Shown here: piece after piece, positions 12,233 to 21,300 of the stretch
Layout: each line of letters opens with the position of its first letter
Numbering within the stretch: the stretch's first letter is position 1
Source: CBDCWO01 sp965223405
GTDB lineage: Bacteria > Bacteroidota > Bacteroidia > Chitinophagales > Saprospiraceae
Assembly (NCBI GenBank): GCA_965223405.1
Contig: CBDCWO010000006.1
Span: 620,001-684,000, forward strand
Direction of reading: 5' to 3'
Length of the DNA stretch: 64,000 bases
Program-made: the position numbers and the translations under genes
The notes under the pieces: generated by a model
Seen by the model: the letters and a program-made list of their open reading frames with translations, nothing else
What the model was told of the DNA's origin: nothing
Databases searched by the model: none

Positions 12233-12982
12233 TTGCTTACACACACCACTCTCGCTGCAGAGCCTGATCTAAAAGTTGATTATGATGAAATAGCTCATAC
12301 GGTCTGGCCGGAATATATATTCCATGATGTAAATACCCTCAAATATTGGTCAAGGATTGAAGCATACTTTCCTGAATTTCAAATGCTCTTCAGGCACAGG
12401 AATGAAGTAATTGGATTTGCCAATTCGGTGCCTATCCGTTGGGATCTGCCTTTGACGGAGTTACCACAACAAGGATGGGATTGGCTGCTGGAGCGCAGTG
12501 TGGAGGATTATGAAAACGGGCGGACTCCGAATCTGATTGCCGGTCTTAACATTTCCCTTCGCAGTGAATTTCAAGGTCGTGGTCTTAGTTATCAAATAAT
12601 CAGCGCACTGAAAGAAAGAGGTCGGTTTATGGGTTTTCCAAAAGCTATTTTCCCGGTTCGTCCCAGTAAAAAACATCTACACCCTCGGATGACTATGAAA
12701 GAATACTTAGGCCAGAAAAATGAAAAAGGTGAAATCTTTGATCCCTGGTTACGAGCTCATTTAAAACTGGGTGGAATTCAACTACACACCTGTAATGAAT
12801 CTATGTTGATCATTGGAACCTTTAAAGAATGGGAGCTCTGGAGCAAACAAAAGCTCAAAGCGGGATCACGGGTTATTGTACCCGGAGGATTGGTACCGGT
12901 GACTTTTGATAAGCATAGCGATACGGGTACCTACTTAGAACCCAATGTGTGGGTGACTCACAAATTGATAATGGAGAATTGA
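12233..12982 (+). CDS. GNAT-family N-acetyltransferase
   Basis: The 249-residue product shows a GNAT-like layout. A central strand region (residues about 100-112, ending L-N-I-S-L-R) is followed by Q-G-R-G-L-S near residue 114, which matches the acetyl-CoA pyrophosphate-binding loop, and then by a helix (Y-Q-I-I-S-A-L-K-E-R). The N-terminal half (WPEYIFHD, FANSVPIRWD) resembles the substrate-binding part of stand-alone members. The best available start is TTG at 12233, because the frame has no upstream ATG before a stop at 12197, so the exact N-terminus is uncertain. The gene stands alone between two repeat-rich regions. The acceptor substrate cannot be inferred. Confidence 0.75.
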   Translation: MLTHTTLAAEPDLKVDYDEIAHTVWPEYIFHDVNTLKYWSRIEAYFPEFQMLFRHRNEVIGFANSVPIRWDLPLTELPQQGWDWLLERSVEDYENGRTPNLIAGLNISLRSEFQGRGLSYQIISALKERGRFMGFPKAIFPVRPSKKHLHPRMTMKEYLGQKNEKGEIFDPWLRAHLKLGGIQLHTCNESMLIIGTFKEWELWSKQKLKAGSRVIVPGGLVPVTFDKHSDTGTYLEPNVWVTHKLIMEN

Positions 12983-13059
12983 TAATTGAGAATGCTTTTT
13001 TCTCAATGGATAATTTTCTTGGATATTGAGATGTATTCATGAAATAAAGCCATTTTAAA

Positions 13060-13140
13060 GGGTAATTTTCTTGGAAATATGAAATTTTGAAAGATTGAAC
13101 GATCCAGAGAAGTTGAGTTGCCTCAAATGTTAGCGTTTTT
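13060..13140 (+). pseudogene. Remnant of the 5' end of the adjacent DUF4143 ATPase gene
   Basis: This stretch is a diverged copy of 13665-13745, which contains the leader and first codons of the ATPase. Both have a TTTTCTTGGAAAT leader, then GAAATTTT and a coding-like part. Here it reads I-E-R-S-R-E-V-E-L-P-Q-M-L-A-F-F-R, against I-K-R-S-I-E-A-E-L-L-Q-K-L-E-F-F-P in the intact gene. The remainder of the gene is absent, and sequence like that downstream of the intact gene (ACTGTTCATCTATCGTTCAA) follows almost directly. It looks like a decayed duplicate with its body deleted. Confidence 0.65.
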
Positions 13141-13287
13141 TCGATAATTTCCTCACATTGATCCGGAGACGGTAAACTACTGTTCAACCACTGTTCATCT
13201 ATCGTTCAACATTTAATGCGACCAAAATACTGATCCTACACCCTGGTCCCTCGATACCCTTGAAGTGAGTTGTGAGTTATGAGTTGG

Positions 13288-13512
13288 GAGTTGTGAGAAT
13301 GATGACAATGCCTGAATAAGGTTGACCGTTTTTGACACCCTTGATCCCAAAACCCGATACCTTAGACCTGAAACTCACACCTAATTCGTAATTTTCCACA
13401 CTTTAATCCGAAGCGGGCACACAATTGTTAAACTACTGTTCAACCACTGTTCATCTATCGTTCAACTTTTAATGTGACCAAATACTGATCCGACACCCCA
13501 GATACCCTCGAA
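13288..13512 (+). repeat. 225-bp direct repeat, left copy
   Basis: This segment and 15615-15839 are both 225 bp long and differ by only a handful of bases, clustered around the CCCTTGATCCCAAAACCCG stretch. They flank the DUF4143 ATPase gene in the same orientation, 2.1 kb apart. Shorter related phrases (CAACTGTTCATCTATCG type) also occur at 13181, 14879 and 14999. Confidence 0.85.
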
Positions 13513-13697
13513 GTGAGTTGTGAGTTATGAGTTGGGAGTTGTGAGAAATAGAAATTAGAAATTAGAAATCAGACATCAGACCATTTAACAAACCAAGTTT
13601 TGCATACTCTCAATGGATAATTTTCTTGGAAATATAGATCTTTAAACTAAAATTAGTTATATTGATGGATGTTTTTCTTGGAAATTTGAAATTTTAG

Positions 13698-14861
13698 ATG
13701 ATTAAACGATCTATAGAAGCTGAGTTACTTCAAAAGTTAGAATTTTTTCCAGCTGTCGGAATTTTGGGCACCAGGCAGGTGGGGAAAACCACATTGGCTA
13801 AAACTTTGCCAGCGGTATTAAACAAAGAAGTAATCTATTTAGACCTGGAGTCTCCCGAAGACTTTCAAAAACTCAGTTATCCGGAAGACTATTTAAAAAG
13901 GCACCAAAACAAAACGGTGATCATTGACGAAATACAAATTCTACCTAACTTACTTCCAGTACTTCGGTCATTGATAGACAAAAGTAGAAATCCTTCAAGG
14001 TTTGTTCTTTTAGGTTCGGTATCTCCAACATTAATGCAGCAGTCTTCAGAATCCTTGGCCTGTAGAATATCCTATGTAAATCTCGCCGGATTTAATCTTT
14101 CAGAGGTTGGAACAGAAAATATGAACCGCTGCTGGTTCAGAGGGGGTTATCCAGTGGCATTTTTGGCAGAAGACAAGGACCACAGTAATTTATGGTTGGA
14201 TAGTTTTATTGAAAATTATGTAAGAAGAGAGCTACCGATACTGGGACTCAATACCTCACCATTGAATATTCGTAGATTTTGGGAAATGATCGGCCATTCC
14301 AATGGTGGTCTTTGGAACACCTCTACTTTTGCTAAATCGCTCAAACTCAATACGAAGACTATAGATAAATATCGAGACTTTTTGGAAAATGCCTTTTTAA
14401 TAAATGTGCTTCAACCATACCCCCACAATATTAGGAAGCGATTGGTAAAATCACCGAAGGTATACATACGTGATTCGGGAATATTACACCGTCTGCTGCG
14501 GGTATCCAATTTGGAAGACCTTTATTCACTTCTTCAAATTGGCGGTTCATGGGAAGCATTTGTAGTAGAACAAGTTCGTCAACTTAAACAAGGCGATATT
14601 GACCTTTTCTTTTTCAGAACGCATAATGGAGCTGAGGTGGATCTGGTCTTTGTAAAAGGTCCAAAAATTCTGGCCACTGCTGAGGTAAAACTTACCAATG
14701 CGCCCAGGACCAGCAAAGGTCTTATCGAGGCTATAAAGACGCTCAAAGCTCAACAGAATTTTATAATTACTCCTTCTGCTGAGCATTATATCACCGGACA
14801 TGACCTGGTTGTTTGTTCGCTGCCCCTATTTATTAAAGAGTATTTGCCTGTTTTGGGATGA
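13698..14861 (+). CDS. AAA ATPase with DUF4143 domain
   Basis: The 387-residue product has a Walker A motif G-T-R-Q-V-G-K-T-T at residues 24-32 and a Walker B motif V-I-I-D-E-I-Q near 74-80. An L-L-G-S sensor-like segment lies near 110. A C-terminal DUF4143 region carries a nuclease-like E-V-D-L-V-F (about 313) and A-E-V-K-L (about 328), resembling a PD-(D/E)XK core. ATG 13698 is preceded by the AT-rich leader that is also duplicated upstream at 13060. The length is normal for this family. Such ATPases are common, often multi-copy and apparently mobile in Bacteroidota; their cellular role is unresolved. The gene sits alone between 225-bp direct repeats. Confidence 0.92.
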   Translation: MIKRSIEAELLQKLEFFPAVGILGTRQVGKTTLAKTLPAVLNKEVIYLDLESPEDFQKLSYPEDYLKRHQNKTVIIDEIQILPNLLPVLRSLIDKSRNPSRFVLLGSVSPTLMQQSSESLACRISYVNLAGFNLSEVGTENMNRCWFRGGYPVAFLAEDKDHSNLWLDSFIENYVRRELPILGLNTSPLNIRRFWEMIGHSNGGLWNTSTFAKSLKLNTKTIDKYRDFLENAFLINVLQPYPHNIRKRLVKSPKVYIRDSGILHRLLRVSNLEDLYSLLQIGGSWEAFVVEQVRQLKQGDIDLFFFRTHNGAEVDLVFVKGPKILATAEVKLTNAPRTSKGLIEAIKTLKAQQNFIITPSAEHYITGHDLVVCSLPLFIKEYLPVLG

Positions 14862-15300
14862 ATCCGAAGAAGGTACTCAACTGTTCAACAACTGTTATCT
14901 ATCGTTCAACTTTTCATCGACCCGATACCTTAGACCTGAAAATCACACGTAATTCGTAATTATTAATTTCCCACACTTAATCCGAAGAAGGTACACAATT
15001 GTTCAACAACTGTTCATCTATCGTTCAACTTTTCATCGAGCTAGAATCAATAGATCATTAAGTGAGGAACTCCGTTTGTTTAAGGCTATCCTTTTTGATC
15101 ATTCCTGACTCAATACCGTGGAAAGAGATGTGAGATTCGAGTTGTGAGTCCTCTAGAATGCTGAGCATCGAATTCTTACTCAAGTAACTGGGGAGCAAAT
15201 TTCAGGCTGTTTTCTTTATGTACTTTTAACTCGCCTCGCCGGCAAGGCGTTCATTTCTTGCCTTGATGCAAGAAACGAACCAAAGAAAATCAAGACTCTA
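14862..15300. other. Intergenic region with short dispersed repeats
   Basis: No gene is supported here. The stretch holds two copies of a CTATCGTTCAACTTTTCATC phrase (about 14899 and 15014) and a CGTAATTCGTAAT-type phrase. A hairpin TTTCTTGC/GCAAGAAA lies around 15254-15275 and is followed by A-rich sequence. The hairpin resembles the TTACTTTTT palindrome of the large array in design but not in sequence. Confidence 0.5.
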
Positions 15301-15482
15301 AGATTTTTTTAACGTAAAATTTAGATCCAATTCCTAAACATCCCCAAACTTGACCGACATGCTGTCTTCGCTAGATGGAATTGGACATTACTCCTGGGCA
15401 TCAATTTTGGAATATTTTATAGTCGGTCTTCAAACAAGGGTCTGTTCTTAACGGAATTGGATCTAAATTTTACTAAAAATCT
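15301..15482. mobile_element. 182-bp palindromic MITE-like element flanked by TA
   Basis: The ends are inverted repeats of about 33 bp: the left arm (15301-15334) and the reverse complement of the right arm (15453-15482) share AGATTTTT and then GTAAAATTTAGATCCAATTC. TA dinucleotides stand immediately outside both ends (15299-15300 and 15483-15484), as expected for a TA target duplication. Inner segments (GACCGAC/GTCGGTC) extend the hairpin. No open frame is present. It is probably a non-autonomous element. Confidence 0.6.
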
Positions 15483-15614
15483 TAAGGTCGACAACCTCAG
15501 CTAAGAAATAAATCTAACGGTTAAAATATTGCCTTTAAAATGCTAATCATAGAGGTCAAAAATATGTTACAAAACTCATCGCAAAATTCTACACCAGTCC
15601 TCGAAATAAGATGC

Positions 15615-15839
15615 GAGTTGTGAGAATGATGACAATGCCTGAATAAGGTTGACCGTTTTTGACACCTTTGAACCCGAATCCCGATAACTTAGACCTGAAA
15701 CTCACACCTAATTCGTAATTTTCCACACTTTAATCCGAAGCGGGCACACAATTGTTAAACTACTGTTCAACCACTGTTCATCTATCGTTCAACTTTTAAT
15801 GTGACCAAATACTGATCCGACACCCCAGATACCCTCGAA
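15615..15839 (+). repeat. 225-bp direct repeat, right copy
   Basis: Partner of 13288-13512. It begins with GAGTTGTGAGAATGATGACA and ends with GATACCCTCGAA. It lies about 70 bp beyond the 3' end of the giant repeat-protein gene, which is on the minus strand. Confidence 0.85.
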
Positions 15840-15905
15840 ACCTTTGGTATGCAAAAAGGGAGCGACTTTTGCCCCTCCCTTTTTATGTTGCATCTCGTGA
15901 ACTGC

Positions 15906-18164
15906 TTACTTAATCTTTATAAACCGTGCGTTTTGGAACGTGTAGTTTACTTTGACTTGTAAGGTGTATACTCCTGACCTCATCTGTGATACATCCAGGG
16001 TAAGGTCATTATCACCTTTCTTCAATTGTACTGCTCCCATATCAATTATTTCTCCCTGACTTGTAATAGCAGCCAATTTTCCGTTGCCGGCCATAGGTGC
16101 TTTTACATTGACATTGAGGTAATTAATAGTAGGATTCGGACTTAATTGTAACTCAAGCTCGTTTACACTTTGACGTAAACTCAATCGATTAGATTTCTCC
16201 TTGCCTAATAAAGCCTTTTGTGAACCGGATTCTTTGGTCTTGCCGGTGGTTACAATTTGCTTCGTAGGTTGAGGTTCTTCTTTTCTGTTGATATCCTCTC
16301 CACATTTCAGTTCACAGGTTACTGCATGAGCAATGATATAAATCGAATCACAATTCAGGTCACTAATATCGATAGTATACGAATCCATAGTCACATGATT
16401 CAATTTGTGTTTGTATGGATACTGCCCTGGTGCCACGGTTGGCTCATCTTTCTTGGTTGGATATTTTTCACAACCGATATAGAGATGGGTCTCTGTCAAG
16501 TCGTGTAGACCATCATTGATATCATATTTTACAATAGCTTGATCGCCAACAATGTCTACTGTCAGAACACCTACTTTATCACCTTTGCTTATATCGCATT
16601 GTGCAGCTCCTTCCCAGATATCATAGGTAGTCTCTCCGTCCTCCTTCGCCAATTTAATCGTCCATCCCCAGCGGCTAAATCCATCATCGAGGAAGCAGCG
16701 TTTACCATCATTACCTCTGGCAAACGAGGTTCCGCATTCGTATTCACAGCATTCCAGTTCAATTTCACAACTGTCTTGACAACCGAAAAAGTCGGTAATG
16801 ACCACTTTGATAGTAGCGGTTGGATCGGATCCGGTAGTGACTTGTGCGGTTTGCATATCAGCACCGGCAATCGTCCAATCGCCTTTGACCACGCTCCACT
16901 CATAAGTATAATCTCCTCCTGTTTCGACATAACCTCCGCTCGCATTGGCAGTAACATCTACAGTAGTTCCACAGAAGATTGTTTCCGGAAATTCGATTTC
17001 CTCGCACGTTACAGGATTATAACAAACCGGAATGACCAAATCGCAGGTTGCCACATTTCCACAATCGTCGATAGCCGTCCACTGAGCGGTAATTTCAAAG
17101 TCTTCACAGTTGAAGTCATAAGTTGGGTCAGTTGTCCTAATATCCGTATCACCACAATTGTCTTCGGCATCCAATGGTACCAGGATGCTTCCAAATAGTT
17201 CGTCAAAAGTAATGCATCCATCGATAATCGGTTTGGTAATCACTGGAGGTTTGGTGTCGATTACGGTGATGGTTTGGGTATGTGTCACATCATTATTACA
17301 GGAGTCTCGTGCATACCATATCCTTTCTATGGTATATTCATTTTCACAATCATCCGGATTCTGTATAGTATCAGCGCGGTATACAAACTCTACAATTAAA
17401 CAATTATCCTGTGGTCTAACATCTTCTGGCACTGGTACCTCATCACATTCTGCAGTAATGTCAGCAGGATAATTGGAGAGCGTAGGTGGTTCGGAGTCAT
17501 TCCAACGCTCAAGATATTGGTCAACTGTAGTTGTATTTCCACATTCATCAATTGCAAACCATTTTCGAGAAACCCATTCTATGCATCCATCCAATCCAGT
17601 AGCCGAAATAGCTCTCAATTCTACTTCACCACAATTGTCTTCGAAAGTAATTTCTGGAGGTGCAGGGAATAGTGCACAGCCAACGAATTGGTCGGTGGTA
17701 TCGCCGGTGATGGAGGTGATCACTGGTGCTTTGGTATCCTCTACCGTAATCGTCTGATCACAACTCGAACTGTTACCACATGCATCCGTCGCCGTCCAGG
17801 TCCGAACTATTGTCTTCTCCTGTGGACATGATCCAGCTGTCTCTACATCCTTAAAGCTAATCTTCGGTGATGGATCACAATTATCCGTCGCCGTAGCCTG
17901 TCCAAATACTATAGTCTCTTCGCAACTAAATGTCTTATCGTCTGGACACGTTATCTCCGGTGCTGTTTCATCAACTACCGTAATCGTCTGATCACAACTC
18001 GAACTGTTGCCACATGCATCCGTCGCCGTCCAGGTCCGAACTATTGTCTTCTCCTGTGGACATGATCCAGCTGTCTCTACATCCTTAAAGCTAATCTTCG
18101 GTGATGGATCACAATTATCCGTCGCCGTAGCCTGTCCAAATACTATAGTCGCAACTCTGGACAC
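15906..18164 (-). CDS. HYR-like repeat surface protein, C-terminal part with T9SS sorting domain
   Basis: This 752-codon frame is the 3' part of a giant gene whose 5' part is 18321-25397. It has no credible start of its own: the first GTG lies inside a damaged repeat. It contains two intact 78-residue HYR-like repeats and then three diverged relatives, each with a D-x-C-G-N/D-S-C-N-N core. A PKD-like segment follows (about residues 400-460), then a Cys-containing unique domain (about 470-620), then a linker. The last 80 residues (L-S-P-N-P-T-I-N-Y-L through F-I-K-I-K) are a classic type IX secretion C-terminal sorting domain. The paired cysteines suit an extracellular, disulfide-stabilised stalk or adhesin. 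The two parts share the same reading frame. Confidence 0.88.
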   Translation of the reverse strand: MSRVATIVFGQATATDNCDPSPKISFKDVETAGSCPQEKTIVRTWTATDACGNSSSCDQTITVVDETAPEITCPDDKTFSCEETIVFGQATATDNCDPSPKISFKDVETAGSCPQEKTIVRTWTATDACGNSSSCDQTITVEDTKAPVITSITGDTTDQFVGCALFPAPPEITFEDNCGEVELRAISATGLDGCIEWVSRKWFAIDECGNTTTVDQYLERWNDSEPPTLSNYPADITAECDEVPVPEDVRPQDNCLIVEFVYRADTIQNPDDCENEYTIERIWYARDSCNNDVTHTQTITVIDTKPPVITKPIIDGCITFDELFGSILVPLDAEDNCGDTDIRTTDPTYDFNCEDFEITAQWTAIDDCGNVATCDLVIPVCYNPVTCEEIEFPETIFCGTTVDVTANASGGYVETGGDYTYEWSVVKGDWTIAGADMQTAQVTTGSDPTATIKVVITDFFGCQDSCEIELECCEYECGTSFARGNDGKRCFLDDGFSRWGWTIKLAKEDGETTYDIWEGAAQCDISKGDKVGVLTVDIVGDQAIVKYDINDGLHDLTETHLYIGCEKYPTKKDEPTVAPGQYPYKHKLNHVTMDSYTIDISDLNCDSIYIIAHAVTCELKCGEDINRKEEPQPTKQIVTTGKTKESGSQKALLGKEKSNRLSLRQSVNELELQLSPNPTINYLNVNVKAPMAGNGKLAAITSQGEIIDMGAVQLKKGDNDLTLDVSQMRSGVYTLQVKVNYTFQNARFIKIK

Positions 18165-18335
18165 GTTATCTCTGTTTCATCAACTACCGTAAATGTCTGA
18201 TCACAACTCGTCTGTTACCACACATCCGTCGCCGTCCGTTATTGTCTTCTCCTGTCTCCGGTGCTAATCTTCTGGATCACAATTATCCGTCGCCGTAGCC
18301 TGTCCAAAACTACTTCGCAACTATGTCTTATCGTC
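18146..18335 (-). other. Deletion-riddled HYR repeat unit interrupting the giant gene
   Basis: Compared with the canonical 234-bp unit, this segment lacks many short pieces, including TCTTC after ACTATAGTC, CGGTGC after GTTATCTC and about 40 bases after TTCTCCTGT. The remaining sequence is unchanged. In the canonical frame it creates a stop (TAG, 18321-18323) just after D-D-K-T. The net length change is a multiple of three, so repeats on both sides stay in phase. The deletion-only pattern could be a consensus or assembly error at a repeat junction; a true disruption is the alternative. Confidence 0.8.
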
Positions 18336-21300
18336 TGGACACGTTATCTCCGGTGCTGTTTCATCAACTACCGTAATCGTCTGATCACAACTCGAACTGT
18401 TGCCACATGCATCCGTCGCCGTCCAGGTCCGAACTATTGTCTTCTCCTGTGGACATGATCCAGCTGTCTCTACATCCTTAAAGCTAATCTTCGGTGATGG
18501 ATCACAATTATCCGTCGCCGTAGCCTGTCCAAATACTATAGTCTCTTCGCAACTAAATGTCTTATCGTCTGGACACGTTATCTCCGGTGCTGTTTCATCA
18601 ACTACCGTAATCGTCTGATCACAACTCGAACTGTTACCACATGCATCCGTCGCCGTCCAGGTCCGAACTATTGTCTTCTCCTGTGGACATGATCCAGCTG
18701 TCTCTACATCCTTAAAGCTAATCTTCGGTGATGGATCACAATTATCCGTCGCCGTAGCCTGTCCAAATACTATAGTCTCTTCGCAACTAAATGTCTTATC
18801 GTCTGGACACGTTATCTCCGGTGCTGTTTCATCAACTACCGTAATCGTCTGATCACAACTCGAACTGTTACCACATGCATCCGTCGCCGTCCAGGTCCGA
18901 ACTATTGTCTTCTCCTGTGGACATGATCCAGCTGTCTCTACATCCTTAAAGCTAATCTTCGGTGATGGATCACAATTATCCGTCGCCGTAGCCTGTCCAA
19001 ATACTATAGTCTCTTCGCAACTAAATGTCTTATCGTCTGGACACGTTATCTCCGGTGCTGTTTCATCAACTACCGTAATCGTCTGATCACAACTCGAACT
19101 GTTACCACATGCATCCGTCGCCGTCCAGGTCCGAACTATTGTCTTCTCCTGTGGACATGATCCAGCTGTCTCTACATCCTTAAAGCTAATCTTCGGTGAT
19201 GGATCACAATTATCCGTCGCCGTAGCCTGTCCAAATACTATAGTCTCTTCGCAACTAAATGTCTTATCGTCTGGACACGTTATCTCCGGTGCTGTTTCAT
19301 CAACTACCGTAATCGTCTGATCACAACTCGAACTGTTGCCACATGCATCCGTCGCCGTCCAGGTCCGAACTATTGTCTTCTCCTGTGGACATGATCCAGC
19401 TGTCTCTACATCCTTAAAGCTAATCTTCGGTGATGGATCACAATTATCCGTCGCCGTAGCCTGTCCAAATACTATAGTCTCTTCGCAACTAAATGTCTTA
19501 TCGTCTGGACACGTTATCTCCGGTGCTGTTTCATCAACTACCGTAATCGTCTGATCACAACTCGAACTGTTGCCACATGCATCCGTCGCCGTCCAGGTCC
19601 GAACTATTGTCTTCTCCTGTGGACATGATCCAGCTGTCTCTACATCCTTAAAGCTAATCTTCGGTGATGGATCACAATTATCCGTCGCCGTAGCCTGTCC
19701 AAATACTATAGTCTCTTCGCAACTAAATGTCTTATCGTCTGGACACGTTATCTCCGGTGCTGTTTCATCAACTACCGTAATCGTCTGATCACAACTCGAA
19801 CTGTTGCCACATGCATCCGTCGCCGTCCAGGTCCGAACTATTGTCTTCTCCTGTGGACATGATCCAGCTGTCTCTACATCCTTAAAGCTAATCTTCGGTG
19901 ATGGATCACAATTATCCGTCGCCGTAGCCTGTCCAAATACTATAGTCTCTTCGCAACTAAATGTCTTATCGTCTGGACACGTTATCTCCGGTGCTGTTTC
20001 ATCAACTACCGTAATCGTCTGATCACAACTCGAACTGTTGCCACATGCATCCGTCGCCGTCCAGGTCCGAACTATTGTCTTCTCCTGTGGACATGATCCA
20101 GCTGTCTCTACATCCTTAAAGCTAATCTTCGGTGATGGATCACAATTATCCGTCGCCGTAGCCTGTCCAAATACTATAGTCTCTTCGCAACTAAATGTCT
20201 TATCGTCTGGACACGTTATCTCCGGTGCTGTTTCATCAACTACCGTAATCGTCTGATCACAACTCGAACTGTTACCACATGCATCCGTCGCCGTCCAGGT
20301 CCGAACTATTGTCTTCTCCTGTGGACATGATCCAGCTGTCTCTACATCCTTAAAGCTAATCTTCGGTGATGGATCACAATTATCCGTCGCCGTAGCCTGT
20401 CCAAATACTATAGTCTCTTCGCAACTAAATGTCTTATCGTCTGGACACGTTATCTCCGGTGCTGTTTCATCAACTACCGTAATCGTCTGATCACAACTCG
20501 AACTGTTACCACATGCATCCGTCGCCGTCCAGGTCCGAACTATTGTCTTCTCCTGTGGACATGATCCAGCTGTCTCTACATCCTTAAAGCTAATCTTCGG
20601 TGATGGATCACAATTATCCGTCGCCGTAGCCTGTCCAAATACTATAGTCTCTTCGCAACTAAATGTCTTATCGTCTGGACACGTTATCTCCGGTGCTGTT
20701 TCATCAACTACCGTAATCGTCTGATCACAACTCGAACTGTTACCACATGCATCCGTCGCCGTCCAGGTCCGAACTATTGTCTTCTCCTGTGGACATGATC
20801 CAGCTGTCTCTACATCCTTAAAGCTAATCTTCGGTGATGGATCACAATTATCCGTCGCCGTAGCCTGTCCAAATACTATAGTCTCTTCGCAACTAAATGT
20901 CTTATCGTCTGGACACGTTATCTCCGGTGCTGTTTCATCAACTACCGTAATCGTCTGATCACAACTCGAACTGTTGCCACATGCATCCGTCGCCGTCCAG
21001 GTCCGAACTATTGTCTTCTCCTGTGGACATGATCCAGCTGTCTCTACATCCTTAAAGCTAATCTTCGGTGATGGATCACAATTATCCGTCGCCGTAGCCT
21101 GTCCAAATACTATAGTCTCTTCGCAACTAAATGTCTTATCGTCTGGACACGTTATCTCCGGTGCTGTTTCATCAACTACCGTAATCGTCTGATCACAACT
21201 CGAACTGTTACCACATGCATCCGTCGCCGTCCAGGTCCGAACTATTGTCTTCTCCTGTGGACATGATCCAGCTGTCTCTACATCCTTAAAGCTAATCTTC

